A DNA stretch of 64,000 bases from Kofleriaceae bacterium (GCA_018057825.1 JAGPCY010000015.1:24200-88199); one strand, 5' to 3'. Positions 46,905 to 56,009 are shown, counted from the first letter of the stretch. The notes: generated from the sequence alone by a model not told the origin. Translations and numbers: made by a program.

Positions 46905-47372
46905 TCAACGCGCGGCGAGCCACACCGCGATCGCGGCGCCGACGACGATCGCGCCCGCGAGGATCGGCCAGGCCCGCGGCAGGCGGGCGCGCGGGGCCGC
47001 AACCACCGGCGCCGGCAGGCCGGCCACGGCCTCGGGGTCGCCGATGAAGAGCCGGATCCGGGGGCCACCGGCGCCGAACTCGACGGTCACCGGGGTGGCC
47101 AGGGGGACCGCCAGCTCGGTCACGCGCTGGCCGTCGACGAAGGTGCCGTTCGAGCTGCCGAGATCGACCAGGACCCAGCCGCGCTCAGCCGGGCGCAGCT
47201 CGGCGTGGCGAGACGACGCGTCGATGTCGCGATGGGCGTCGAAGGACACCTGACAATCGGGGTGGCGGCCGAACTGCGTGCGCCCGGCCGCCGCCAGCTC
47301 CTGGCGCTGACCGCGGCGTGACCCGGCCAGGTGATCGACGATCACCAGCGGCGGCGGTGGCCCCTCGCTCAT
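46905..47372 (-). CDS. FHA-domain membrane protein
   Basis: The 155-aa product starts at ATG 47372 (MSEGPPPPLVIVDH). One FHA domain spans ~10-105 (TQFGRHPDCQVSF, SSRHAELRP, LGSSNGTFVDGQRV), with the conserved Arg, Ser and Asn. A single C-terminal helix follows (AWPILAGAIVVGAAIAVWLAA). It likely docks phosphorylated partners at the inner membrane. It is 80 bp upstream of the zinc-ribbon kinase start, a likely partner. Confidence 0.92.
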   Translation of the reverse strand: MSEGPPPPLVIVDHLAGSRRGQRQELAAAGRTQFGRHPDCQVSFDAHRDIDASSRHAELRPAERGWVLVDLGSSNGTFVDGQRVTELAVPLATPVTVEFGAGGPRIRLFIGDPEAVAGLPAPVVAAPRARLPRAWPILAGAIVVGAAIAVWLAAR

Positions 47373-47409
47373 GACCCACCGTTCCACAACTCGAGGGCGC
47401 GATCCACCG

Positions 47410-49119
47410 TCACGGCGCGACCGCCGAGGACAGGGTCGCGGCCAGGCCCGGGTCGTCGGCGCCGAGCTCGAACCAGCGCCGCCACGCCGCCAGCGCGCCG
47501 GCTCGATCGCCGCGGGCCTGGGCCACCGCGCCCGCCACGACCCAGGCCTCGGGGAGCAGCGGCGCCAGCGCGCGCGCCCGGGCCACCGCCTCGGCGGCCC
47601 GTCCCGGCGCGCCGCGGTTGAGCGCGCCCCGGGCGGCCCGAAGCTCGCGCCGCGCCGCCCGCACCTGCTCGGCGGCGCCGCGATCGGCCTCGGGGTCGGG
47701 CGCCAGATCCGCGGGCGGCACCGGGCGGTCGCCCTCGCCGCGGAGCTCGTGGCGCAGGTCGAAGCCGCGCAGGCGCGCGCCGGCGCCGGGGCCGTCGCCG
47801 ATCCACAGCTGGAGCGAGGCCGGATCGAGGACGACGACGTGCGCGGCGGCGACGTCATCGAGGGCGGCCCGGTGACCGATCGGCAGGACCGCCTCGTCGG
47901 CTCCGCGGCGATCGCGCAAGAGCGTTGCCACCGCGGCGGCGTCGGCCGGCGGGATCGCGGCCAGGCGCTCGGCCCGCGCGGCCCGGGCCACGGTCGCCGC
48001 GGTGCGGAGCTGGCGGTCGTTCTCGGGATCGTCGGCGAAGGCCCCCGACACCAGCACGTCGCCGACGGCGCGGCTGGCCGGGGCGCGACGGACGCCGACC
48101 CGGGTCGGGCTGCGATCGACGACCGCCCACCGACCGCGGGCGCCGTCGACGATCACGAAGGCGGCGGCGCCGAGCGTCGGCGTGGCCTCGAGCTTCTTGA
48201 TCGCCGCGTCGAGGTCGGTGCACTCCTCGAGGATCTCGCGGGCGATGAGCGCGATCGGCACCGCCGAGCGCGAGGCCCGGACGTCCCGGGTCCGCGTCGG
48301 GTGGACCATGATCGCCAGGCCGGCGGCGTTGACGCCGGTGACCACGCCGGTCAAGCCGGGCCATCCCACGCCCGCCCACGCCTGACGGCCGGTCGGCTTG
48401 ACGATGAACAGGACCGGCGCGCCGAGGCCATCGCCGCCGTCGACCAGGCCGGGCAGGGCGAAGCTCCGTCCGATCCACAGCCGGTCGGTGGCGGCGCCGG
48501 CCTGCGGCGCGACCACGGTCAGCGCGCGGGCCAGGTTGCGGGTCTGGACCTCGGCGGTGGTCGCCGACGGCTGGCCGATGTCGAGGACGGTCGCGGTCCG
48601 CAGGACCTCCTGGTACGAGCGATCGACGCCCGACTGCGCGGCGCCGCGCACCAGCCCGGCCAGGCCGCGGCGATGGCGATCGGTGATGCCGTCGTCGACG
48701 AAGCGCAGCCGCCAGTCCTTGCGCATGGCCTGGGTGAAGCCGAACCAGCCGCCGTCGCCGGCCAGGGCGTCGATCGACGGGCCGAAGCCGGCCAGGGTCG
48801 CCGGCAGGCGCGGCCCGAGGAGCCGGCCGTGGGCGGCGCCGATCGCGAAGGGCTCGCCGGCCGCGCGCACGACGGTCAGGCCACCGACGTGGGTCAGGCG
48901 GGCCTCGGACCAGCGCAACCCGACGCCGACCCCGTCGACCTGCTCGACCTCGATCGGCGCGCTGACCGGCTCACCGTCGGGGACGTCGTAGGCCACGGAG
49001 CGCCGGTAGATGAACCAGGCCACCACCAGCGCGGTCGCGCCCAGGGCCACGAGGAGCCCGGTCGCGCGCAGCGCGCGGCCCGGCGACGCGCGCCGGCTGC
49101 CGATGACCAGGTCGGGCAT
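47410..49119 (-). CDS. C45/acyltransferase-like (AAT family) protein, probably inactive, with TPR-like tail
   Basis: The 569-aa product has an N-terminal membrane helix (~18-40). A domain like acyl-CoA:6-aminopenicillanate acyltransferase / choloylglycine hydrolase follows: GAAHGRLLG, GWPGLTGVVTGVNAAGLAIMV, TDLDAAIKKLEATPTLGAAAFVIVDG. In that family a Gly-Cys nucleophile precedes the GRxxx strand; here the matching stretch is ALTVVAPQAGAATDRLWIGRSF with no Cys, so autocatalytic activity looks lost. The C-terminal ~120 residues are helical and TPR-like (GALAAWRRWFELGADDP). It is in the zinc-ribbon/FHA/kinase gene group. Confidence 0.78.
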   Translation of the reverse strand: MPDLVIGSRRASPGRALRATGLLVALGATALVVAWFIYRRSVAYDVPDGEPVSAPIEVEQVDGVGVGLRWSEARLTHVGGLTVVRAAGEPFAIGAAHGRLLGPRLPATLAGFGPSIDALAGDGGWFGFTQAMRKDWRLRFVDDGITDRHRRGLAGLVRGAAQSGVDRSYQEVLRTATVLDIGQPSATTAEVQTRNLARALTVVAPQAGAATDRLWIGRSFALPGLVDGGDGLGAPVLFIVKPTGRQAWAGVGWPGLTGVVTGVNAAGLAIMVHPTRTRDVRASRSAVPIALIAREILEECTDLDAAIKKLEATPTLGAAAFVIVDGARGRWAVVDRSPTRVGVRRAPASRAVGDVLVSGAFADDPENDRQLRTAATVARAARAERLAAIPPADAAAVATLLRDRRGADEAVLPIGHRAALDDVAAAHVVVLDPASLQLWIGDGPGAGARLRGFDLRHELRGEGDRPVPPADLAPDPEADRGAAEQVRAARRELRAARGALNRGAPGRAAEAVARARALAPLLPEAWVVAGAVAQARGDRAGALAAWRRWFELGADDPGLAATLSSAVAP

Positions 49120-49193
49120 GGCCGCGGACCTTACCCGACGGCCTGGCCGCCGTCACGGCCGCCGGCGGGCCACCGTGCCCACGACCCGCGCCG

Positions 49194-49718
49194 TCAGTTC
49201 ACGACGACCAGATCGTGGCCGTCCTTGCCGCAGAACCGCACCGAAAGATCGTAGCGGGTGCGGCACACCGGGCAGGCCTTGCCGAGGACGCCCGTCAGCG
49301 GTGGGTCCGGCTTGCGCGTCGCGCGGTAGGCCGCCGGCGGCACCAGCTCGGCGCCGTCGTGGGGGCAGCGGCGCAGCCCGGGGTCGAAGCCGCGCCCACA
49401 CCGCGGGCACATGCCGCCGGTGGCGCGGCCCTCGAGCATGTCCTCGGCGGCGACCAGGCGGCGGGCGTCGCGCGGGCAGTACGCCAGGCCGGCGTACTCG
49501 GTGCGGCAGGTCGGGCACACCATGCCCGAGGCGGCGACCTCGAGACCACCGCCGGTCGTGCCCGGCCGGCGGACCGCGCGCACGACCGCGATCGGCGGAC
49601 GCGTGCGCGGCGCGACCGCGGGTGGCGACGGCGCCTCTGCCGTTGGACGTCGGCGACGGCGGGTCCACGCAGCGAGGCCAACCGCGAGCGCAACCGCCGC
49701 CAGGGCGCCGACGAGCAT
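49194..49718 (-). CDS. Membrane-anchored triple zinc-ribbon protein
   Basis: The 174-aa product starts at ATG 49718; two GTG codons just upstream are alternatives. An N-terminal helix (MLVGALAAVALAVGLAAW) is followed by a basic stretch and three zinc-ribbon-like units: CPTCRTEYAGLAYCPRD, CPRCGRGFDPGLRRCPHD and CPVCRTRYDLSVRFCGKD. Each has Cys-Cys-Cys followed by Asp where a fourth Cys is usual, a shared variation that suggests CCCD metal sites. It is first in the minus-strand group leading to the zinc-ribbon kinase. The function is unknown. Confidence 0.85.
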   Translation of the reverse strand: MLVGALAAVALAVGLAAWTRRRRRPTAEAPSPPAVAPRTRPPIAVVRAVRRPGTTGGGLEVAASGMVCPTCRTEYAGLAYCPRDARRLVAAEDMLEGRATGGMCPRCGRGFDPGLRRCPHDGAELVPPAAYRATRKPDPPLTGVLGKACPVCRTRYDLSVRFCGKDGHDLVVVN

Positions 49719-49937
49719 CACCACGGCGCCGAGCTCTTGCGGGCGGGGTCGGCGTCCACCGACCGTCTGACGAGCGCGAACACGGACACCTCAACCTCGA
49801 CGGTAGCAACCGGTCGCGGCGGCGGTCAATCGCGACCTGACCCGGGTTCGCGTGGGCGTCGCGCCCACATTGTGCGGTCGGCACGGTCGGGCCCCGGCCG
49901 GCCCCCGCGCTCCGACGGTCGTGGGTACAATGGGCCG

Positions 49938-50570
49938 ATGTCTCGCCTCGCCTTCGTCGCGCTCCTCCTGGCCGCCCCCGCGGCGGCCCACGCCGATCTG
50001 TTGAGCCTGCGGGTCGAGGCCCACGGCGGCGGCGCCGGTGGCGTCGGCGTCGGCGGCGACCAGAAAGACAACGCCTTCCAGGCCGGGGCCCGCGGCGGCG
50101 CCTACGGCGCGCTGGTCGGCGCCGAGCTGTTGTTCATCGACGGCTGGGTCTCGCACCAGCAGTACAACGACGGCGCGCTGATCGGCACCTGGACCCAGTT
50201 CATGCTCGGCATGGACGTCGACGTCGATCTGGGCGTGCCGACCGCGCCGCCCGGCGGCAAGGCCAAGGGCCGCCCGAAGGGCTACTTCGAGGCCGGCCTG
50301 GGCCTGGGCTTCGGCGTCGGTACCGGCCAGCAGGTCGAGCTGCCGCTCGACAACAGCGAGGTCACCGACAAGGGCTTCCTCCTCGAGGCCAAGCTCGGCG
50401 CCGGGGTCAACCTCGGCCCGGTGTTCTCGCTCGGGTTCGTGATCCCGGTGACCGGCGGCTACTTCTTCAAGAGCGGGCCGGGGGTCGCCGCCAACGACAC
50501 CGGGACGCACTACGAGGCGATCGGCGCGGCGTTTCTCGTGAACGCCCGGTTCAAGCTGAAGCTGAAGTGA
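49938..50570 (+). CDS. Outer-membrane beta-barrel protein
   Basis: The 210-aa product starts at ATG 49938 and has a signal peptide ending AAHADLLS. The mature part is Gly-rich with alternating aromatic strands (GYFEAGLGLGFGVGTGQQV, KLGAGVNLGPVFSLGF, FLVNARFKLKLK) and a Lys/Pro loop near the middle (PPGGKAKGRPKG). It looks like a small 8-stranded barrel. It is divergent from the zinc-ribbon gene group. No specific family is recognised. Confidence 0.8.
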   Translation: MSRLAFVALLLAAPAAAHADLLSLRVEAHGGGAGGVGVGGDQKDNAFQAGARGGAYGALVGAELLFIDGWVSHQQYNDGALIGTWTQFMLGMDVDVDLGVPTAPPGGKAKGRPKGYFEAGLGLGFGVGTGQQVELPLDNSEVTDKGFLLEAKLGAGVNLGPVFSLGFVIPVTGGYFFKSGPGVAANDTGTHYEAIGAAFLVNARFKLKLK

Positions 50571-50615
50571 CGGCGATCCGGCCCGCGGCCGTGGTCGGCC
50601 CGCCGTCGCGCCGGC

Positions 50616-51227
50616 TCACTCGCCGTCGTCGTAGATCGTGATCAGGTCGTAGCCGCGCGCGGTCGCGCGCTCGCTCCACACCAGGGCCAGGCCGCGTCGC
50701 CCGCCGGCGCACCGGATCGCCGTGACCCCGCCGCGGGCGAGCTGCGCGTTGATCCGCACCCGCAGCGGCTCGTAGTGGGCATGCTCCGGTGGCAGCGGCT
50801 CGAAGGCGACGCCGAGGAGCTGGTTGTAGCGCCAGCGCGGCGCGACCGCGGTGCAGCCGCCGGTGCCGACCGTGCGCTGGGCTAGCGGGCGGTAGAAGTT
50901 GCCGACGTTGCGACGCTCGCGGGCGGCCGGGTACGGCGTGCCGTCGTCGGCGGCGAGGTCGGCCTTCTCGGCCTCGGTCAGATCGGGCAGTCGACCGAGG
51001 AGATCGTAGCGGCGCAAGAGGATCTCGAAGGCCCCGACCTCGGCGAAGTCGAACAGCCCCACCCAGGCGTCGCGGCCGGCCAGGGTCGCGCGCTCGAAGT
51101 CCCAGACCACGCGGTCGGCCATCGACGCACCGGCCGGCGCCGCCGGCCAGGTCGCGCCCGGGTAGGCGGTGCCGGAGCCACCGCCACATCCGAGGACCAC
51201 CGCCGCCGCCGCGAGCGCGGCCCTCAC
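50616..51227 (-). CDS. Lipoprotein of unknown function
   Basis: Starting at GTG 51227, the 203-aa product has a lipobox (AAAVVLGCGGG) and a soluble domain with no catalytic motif recognised (ADRVVWDFERATLAGRDAW; NVGNFYRPLAQRTVG; YDLITIYDDGE). It is translationally coupled to the ferritin-like gene by a GTGA overlap, so it may be its envelope partner. Confidence 0.76.
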   Translation of the reverse strand: MRAALAAAAVVLGCGGGSGTAYPGATWPAAPAGASMADRVVWDFERATLAGRDAWVGLFDFAEVGAFEILLRRYDLLGRLPDLTEAEKADLAADDGTPYPAARERRNVGNFYRPLAQRTVGTGGCTAVAPRWRYNQLLGVAFEPLPPEHAHYEPLRVRINAQLARGGVTAIRCAGGRRGLALVWSERATARGYDLITIYDDGE

Positions 51228-52099
51228 GCCGCCTCCGCCCAGGTCGCGCCGTAGTCGTCGAGGGCGCTGCCGCACTCGACGCCGAGGGCGACGAAGCCCG
51301 GCACCAGCACCTCGCGGACGCAGGCCGAGAAGATCTGGCGCTCCTCGGCGGGCGTCATCAGGCCGTGGCCGCGCACCGCCTCGGTCACCGCGCCGATCGG
51401 GCGCTCGCGCTCGACGACGGTGGCGACGCCGCGCAGGGCGATCGGCACCATCGTCGCGGCCGCGGCCCGGGCGTCGTCGCCGCCGCGATCGAGGGCGTAG
51501 CGCAGGTACGACCAGCCCAGGCGCGCGTGCATGACCTCGTCGGAGTAGATCGAGGTCAGGACCTCCTGGGCGGTCGGATCGACCGTGAGATCGCGGGTCG
51601 CCGACAGGACCGTGGTGGCGTAGGTCTCGGACACGCACGACACCAGCATCGTGTTGGCCAGGGCCTGGTGGAGCTTGGGGCGCTTGGGATCGTCGGGCAG
51701 GCTCGACATGCCCGGCGGCGGCAACACGCGCTTGCCGGCGTAGATCTCGATCATGCGCAGGCACAGCTCGGCGTGGCGGACCTCGTCGATGCCGGCCCGC
51801 AGGCACAAGGACAGCACGTCGGCCGGCGCGGCCGCCGCGACCAGATCGATCGCCAGGACCGCGAAGGTCGAGACCGCGAGGTACTCGGCGGCGGCGCGCC
51901 GGGTCCAGGTCTCGCCGAGGCGGGCCCGCTCCTCGGGCGTGAGGGCCGCGGCGGTGGTCTCGGACCACGGCACCGGCACCGGCCGGCGCCGCATCAGGCG
52001 CTGATGTTCGGTCTCGAGGGGCGTGCCCGAGAGCCACCATCGGCTGACCGGCTCGAGGACATCGTCGTGGGTCTCGGCGATCGCGTCGTCGGTGCGCAT
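51224..52099 (-). CDS. Ferritin-like diiron-domain protein
   Basis: The 291-aa product has a four-helix ferritin-like core. The two Glu and two ExxH iron-ligand motifs are present: AAAEYLAVSTF, AGIDEVRHAELCLR, SCVSETYATTVL and IYSDEVMHARLG. The extended N-terminus (~1-65) is charged. It may oxidise iron or act on a small substrate. It has no signal peptide, so it is cytosolic, while its coupled partner is a lipoprotein. Confidence 0.87.
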   Translation of the reverse strand: MRTDDAIAETHDDVLEPVSRWWLSGTPLETEHQRLMRRRPVPVPWSETTAAALTPEERARLGETWTRRAAAEYLAVSTFAVLAIDLVAAAAPADVLSLCLRAGIDEVRHAELCLRMIEIYAGKRVLPPPGMSSLPDDPKRPKLHQALANTMLVSCVSETYATTVLSATRDLTVDPTAQEVLTSIYSDEVMHARLGWSYLRYALDRGGDDARAAAATMVPIALRGVATVVERERPIGAVTEAVRGHGLMTPAEERQIFSACVREVLVPGFVALGVECGSALDDYGATWAEAA

Positions 52100-52199
52100 C
52101 GCCCGCGAGTCTACGACAGCGCGACGCCGCGGCCGACGTTCTTGCGCCGACGTTTGCGGCGCCGGCGTGGGCCGGTCGCGCTCGGGCCGGCCGCCGCGG

Positions 52200-52628
52200 T
52201 CAGGCGAGGCCGACCGCCGGCCACGTCCACAGCGCCGCCGCGCCGAGGATCAAGACCCGGCCGAGCGCCGGGCGCCAGCGCGCCGGGACGTCGAAGGTGT
52301 CGAGGACCTCGTCGCCGCCGCGGAGCAACCGGACCAGGCCGGGGACCGCGCCGAGGGCGGCGACCCCGACCGCGAGCTGGGCGAGCGCGCTCGGCGGCCG
52401 GGCCAGGAACGCCGCTGGCCACACCGCGGCGACCAGGAACACCTCGGCGATGATCAGCGCGCCCAGGGCCCAGCGGTGGCCGGCGAGCACCGCGACCGCC
52501 GCGACCGCGAGGGCGGCGGCCAGCTCCGGGCTGTGGGCGTGGGCGGGCAAGGGCAAGATCGCCAGCGCCGACAGAAGCCCGGTCCCCGCGGCCCAGCGAT
52601 CGCTCGCGAGTGCTGACAGGAGGCCCAT
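52200..52628 (-). CDS. Small membrane protein
   Basis: Starting at ATG 52628, the 142-aa product has several hydrophobic segments (LLSALAILPLPAHAHS, AALAVAAVAVLAGHRWALGALIIAEVFLVAAVW, VLILGAAALWTWPAVGLA, in parts) separated by short loops. No family is recognised. The start lies 3 bp from a four-box palindromic site, so regulation at the promoter is likely. A longer reading from 52655 would overlap that site. Confidence 0.68.
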   Translation of the reverse strand: MGLLSALASDRWAAGTGLLSALAILPLPAHAHSPELAAALAVAAVAVLAGHRWALGALIIAEVFLVAAVWPAAFLARPPSALAQLAVGVAALGAVPGLVRLLRGGDEVLDTFDVPARWRPALGRVLILGAAALWTWPAVGLA

Positions 52629-52630
52629 GA

Positions 52631-52692
52631 GACAAATGTAATCGATCGCGGACAATTGTCGCGACGATTGTCGGCGCGCCGTGACATTTGCC
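52631..52692. promoter_or_regulatory. Four-box palindromic operator candidate
   Basis: Four related boxes occur: GACAAATGTA (52631-52640), the perfect palindrome GACAATTGTC (52651-52660), GACGATTGTC (52663-52672) and GACATTTGCC (52683-52692). Box starts are spaced 20, 12 and 20 bp, and the whole block is an imperfect dyad centred near 52661.5. It lies between divergent membrane-protein genes. Its density and symmetry are far beyond the local GC-rich background. The regulator is unknown; none is encoded next to it. Confidence 0.7.
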
Positions 52693-52787
52693 CGGCGACC
52701 GAGCGTAACTAATCGAAACCAAATCGTCCCGATCGCCTACCCGGCGCCAGCCTCGCCCCCGCTGGCGCTTCGTGGCACGCTCTCCTC

Positions 52788-53168
52788 ATGACCTGGATCC
52801 TCGTCAAGCTCGCGGTGCGGCTGGTGGCCTTCACGCTGGTGTTCTGGTTCGCGACCCGCAAGAACGAGAAGATCAAGATCCAGCCGCGCTGGGCCTTGCC
52901 CCTGGTCGCCGGCATGTTCGCGCTGTTCAACGTCGGCCTGTACTGGCTCCTGCGGCCGGTGCTGAACCTCGCCACCTTCAACGTCGCGTGGTTCGCGATG
53001 CCGCTGGTGATCAACCTCTTGTTCGTGATCGCCACCGTGCGGGTGTTCCAGAACAAGCAATGGCTCCAGGTCGACGGCGTGCGCGCGACCTTGTGGCTGG
53101 CCGGCGTCCTCACGCTGGCCCATGGCGTCCTCTACGTCGCCCTCGACTACCTCCCCGGCAAGGTGTGA
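52788..53168 (+). CDS. Four-helix small membrane protein
   Basis: The 126-aa product is mostly hydrophobic, with about four helices (ILVKLAVRLVAFTLVFWFA; LPLVAGMFALFNVGLYWLL; FAMPLVINLLFVIATVRVF; LAGVLTLAHGVLYVALDY). A charged loop (RKNEKIKIQP) lies between the first two. No firm family is seen; the layout resembles small 4TM proteins. The start is at ATG 52788. The upstream spacer holds the four-box palindrome. Confidence 0.78.
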   Translation: MTWILVKLAVRLVAFTLVFWFATRKNEKIKIQPRWALPLVAGMFALFNVGLYWLLRPVLNLATFNVAWFAMPLVINLLFVIATVRVFQNKQWLQVDGVRATLWLAGVLTLAHGVLYVALDYLPGKV

Positions 53169-53229
53169 TCGGCGACGCGACGCCGGGGTGGGTGGCGCGC
53201 GCGGCGGGGGTCGGGTGATACTGGACGGC

Positions 53230-55206
53230 ATGGCTTGGCGCGCCCTGCTCCTGGCCGCGGCCCTGGCCGCGTGCGGCGACGATCGTCGGGTCGCGCCCGA
53301 GGACGCCAGCGTCGACGCGGCGGAGGTCGACGCCGCCCTGGTCGACGCCGCGGACCCGGACGCCGCGGTCGCAGACGCCGACGCCCGCGGCGCGCCGCCA
53401 CCGGCCGTGATCCTGCTGATCGGCGACGGCATGGGGCAGGGCGCCCTCGACGCCGCGTCGTACTTCCGCCACGGCGCGCGCGAGCGTCTGGCGATGCAGG
53501 GGCTGGCCTACCGCGGCCAGGTGCGCACCGGTGGCCCGTCGGGGACCACCGACTCGGCCGCGGCCGCCACGGTCATGGCCACCGGGGTCTACACGGTCAA
53601 CGGCGCGATCGGCGTCGATCGCGCCGGACGCCCCGTCGAGACGCTGATCGAGCGGGCCCACGCCCGCGGCTGGTCGACCGGCGTGGTCACGACGACGTCG
53701 TTGCCCCACGCGACCCCGGCCGGCTTCACCGCGCACGTCGCGTCGCGCGCGCAGCTCGTCGAGATCGCCGACGCGATGGTCGCCACCCATCCCGACGTGA
53801 TGCTGGGCGGCGGCTCGCTGTACTTCGCGCCGGCGGGGACCGGCTCGGTCCGCACCGACGACGGCCTCCACGATGAGCTCGACCTCGCCGGCTACACCCG
53901 GGTCGCGACCGCGGCCGAGCTGGCGGCCGCGGTGGCCGCCGGGGCGCCGCGGATCTTCGGCGCCTTCGCCCCCGATCAGATGACCTACGTCGCGGCGCGA
54001 CCGGCCGACACCGTCGAGCCCGGGCTGCGCGACATGGCCCTGGCGGCGCTCACCACGCTCGATCGCGATCCCCACGGGATGTTCGTCATGATCGAGGGCG
54101 GGCGCATCGATCACGGCGGCCACGCCAACAGCCTGACCGACGTGATCGCCGAGACCCTGGCCTTCGACGACACGGTCGCGGCGGTGGTGGGCTGGGCGCG
54201 GGCTCGCGGCAACACCACGGTCCTGGTCACCGCCGATCACGAGTGCGGGGGCCTCGAGGTGACCGCGCCGGCGCCGGCCGGCCAGCCGCCGCCGGTGCGC
54301 TGGCGCTGGGGCAACCACACCAACGCCCGGGTCGCGGTCTTCGCCGACGGTCCGGGCGCCGGCTCGGTCGACGGCGCGGTGATCGACCACCGCTGGATCT
54401 ACGCGATCGCCCGGGCCCGGATGGATCGCGGCGCGATGATCATCCCGGGCCGCGAGCCCATCCCCGACGGCGAGCTCACCGATCTGCGCCACCGCGCCGT
54501 GGTCCAGCGCTGGCCGACCGACTTCGGCGTCGGCTACAACCAGCTCGACGCCCTGTGGCTCGACGCCACCGCCGACGGCCTGTTCGTCGGGATCGAGGGC
54601 CTCTTCGAGTGGGGCGAGAACGCGGTCGAGATCTGGATCGACGTCGACCCGGGCGCGGGCACCGGCCCGGCGTCGCCGGCCGGTAGCCTGACCGATCCGC
54701 TGGGGCTCGTGGATCGCCTGCTCGGCGCCACCACGCTCACCGCCGGCGCGGTCGACTTCGCGCCCGACGTCGCGATCGCCACCGTCGGTGGCCTCGATCC
54801 TCACGTCGAGGATCTATGGGACGACGCCGGCGCGCGGGGCCTCAGGCCGCCGCTCGGTCGGCCCGATGACCTCGGCTGGCTGCGGGCCGCGATCAACTTC
54901 GGCGCGGTGCGGACCCGCGAGCGGCCGTCGCCGCCGGTGCCCGGGCAAGGCCTCGAGGTCCGGGTGCCGTGGACCTCGCTCTACCCGGGCGGCGTGGTGC
55001 CGGTCGGCGCCCGCGTCCGGCTGGCCGCGGTCCTGGTCGACGCCAGCGGCGGCTACGCCTCCAACCAGTTCCTCCCGCCGCTGCCGGTCGGTGGTCCCGG
55101 CCCGGGCGCGGCGCCGGTGGTCCTGCCCGGCGTGGTCGAGTACGTCCTCGACGCCAACGGCGACGGCTTCGTCGACGGCGATCGGCCGCCGAGCTCGCTG
55201 CCCTGA
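53230..55206 (+). CDS. Alkaline phosphatase lipoprotein with C-terminal extension
   Basis: The start at ATG 53230 gives 658 aa with lipobox ALAAC (Cys15) and an Ala/Asp-rich spacer. The catalytic domain has the metal site GDGMGQG (Asp66), the nucleophile Ser109 in GTTDSAAAATVMATG, EGGRIDHGGHANS and TADHECGGLE. Family members hydrolyse phosphomonoesters at the cell surface. A ~230-residue extra domain follows the core and ends with a Ca-binding-like loop (DANGDGFVDGD). Confidence 0.93.
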   Translation: MAWRALLLAAALAACGDDRRVAPEDASVDAAEVDAALVDAADPDAAVADADARGAPPPAVILLIGDGMGQGALDAASYFRHGARERLAMQGLAYRGQVRTGGPSGTTDSAAAATVMATGVYTVNGAIGVDRAGRPVETLIERAHARGWSTGVVTTTSLPHATPAGFTAHVASRAQLVEIADAMVATHPDVMLGGGSLYFAPAGTGSVRTDDGLHDELDLAGYTRVATAAELAAAVAAGAPRIFGAFAPDQMTYVAARPADTVEPGLRDMALAALTTLDRDPHGMFVMIEGGRIDHGGHANSLTDVIAETLAFDDTVAAVVGWARARGNTTVLVTADHECGGLEVTAPAPAGQPPPVRWRWGNHTNARVAVFADGPGAGSVDGAVIDHRWIYAIARARMDRGAMIIPGREPIPDGELTDLRHRAVVQRWPTDFGVGYNQLDALWLDATADGLFVGIEGLFEWGENAVEIWIDVDPGAGTGPASPAGSLTDPLGLVDRLLGATTLTAGAVDFAPDVAIATVGGLDPHVEDLWDDAGARGLRPPLGRPDDLGWLRAAINFGAVRTRERPSPPVPGQGLEVRVPWTSLYPGGVVPVGARVRLAAVLVDASGGYASNQFLPPLPVGGPGPGAAPVVLPGVVEYVLDANGDGFVDGDRPPSSLP

Positions 55207-55234
55207 GCCGTCTCGGTCTCGATCGCCCCGGCGT

Positions 55235-55987
55235 CTAGCGCGCGAGCACGGCCGCGACCATCCCGAGCACCGCGACCACCACGACGACCTTGGTGATCAC
55301 GAGCCCGCGCGTCGACATCGCCACGCGGGCCGCCAGATGCGCGCCGGCGGTGGCCCCGATCGCCATGATCAGGCCCGGTCCCCAGCGCACCAGATCGTAG
55401 GCGATGAACACCGCCGCGGTCAGCGCGATGTAGACCAGCATCACCAGCGCCTTGAGCGCGTTGGCCCGCACCAGGTCGTAGCGCAGCCCGGTGGCGAGGA
55501 TGGCGAGGAACAAGAGGCCGGCGCCGGCCTGCAAGACCCCGCCGTAGAACCCGGCGGCGACCAGGCCGACGAGCGCGCCCGGCCCGCGCGGATCGCGGGG
55601 CACCGCGTCGGGCGGCGGGGCCAGCCGCGACGGCGAGATCGCGAGCGCGAGCGCCATCACCGCCAGGGTCGCGACCAGGAGGGTCTCGAAGACCGCGCGC
55701 GGGAGCTGGGTCGCGACGTAGGCCCCGGCGGCGGCCCCGACCAAGACCGGCGGCACGATCGCGCGCGCGGCTCGACCGGGCAGGCGCCCCCCACGCGCGA
55801 ACGCGGTGGCGCCGGCCGCGCACTGCGCGAGGATCGGGATCCGCGAGGTGGCGTTGGCGGTGGTGGCGTCGAGCCCGGCCAGCATGAGCGCGGGCACCAG
55901 GAGCAGCGAGCCGCCGCCGGCCAGGGTGTTGAGGGCGCCCGCGGCCAGGCCGGCCCCGATCAGCGCGGCGATGGTGAGCGGCTCCAC
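55235..55987 (-). CDS. TauE/SafE-family membrane transporter
   Basis: The 250-aa product starts at GTG 55987. It has about eight hydrophobic helices and the paired family motifs GLAAGALNTLAGGGSLLLVPALMLAGL and AAGFYGGVLQAGAGLLFLAIL, with NATSR after the first. These are typical of anion (sulfite/sulfonate) exporters; the substrate cannot be fixed. It is upstream of and same-strand as no other gene; its stop is 29 bp from that of the alkaline phosphatase. Confidence 0.92.
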   Translation of the reverse strand: MEPLTIAALIGAGLAAGALNTLAGGGSLLLVPALMLAGLDATTANATSRIPILAQCAAGATAFARGGRLPGRAARAIVPPVLVGAAAGAYVATQLPRAVFETLLVATLAVMALALAISPSRLAPPPDAVPRDPRGPGALVGLVAAGFYGGVLQAGAGLLFLAILATGLRYDLVRANALKALVMLVYIALTAAVFIAYDLVRWGPGLIMAIGATAGAHLAARVAMSTRGLVITKVVVVVAVLGMVAAVLAR

Positions 55988-56009
55988 CGCGCGACCCTAC
56001 GCCACCCGG

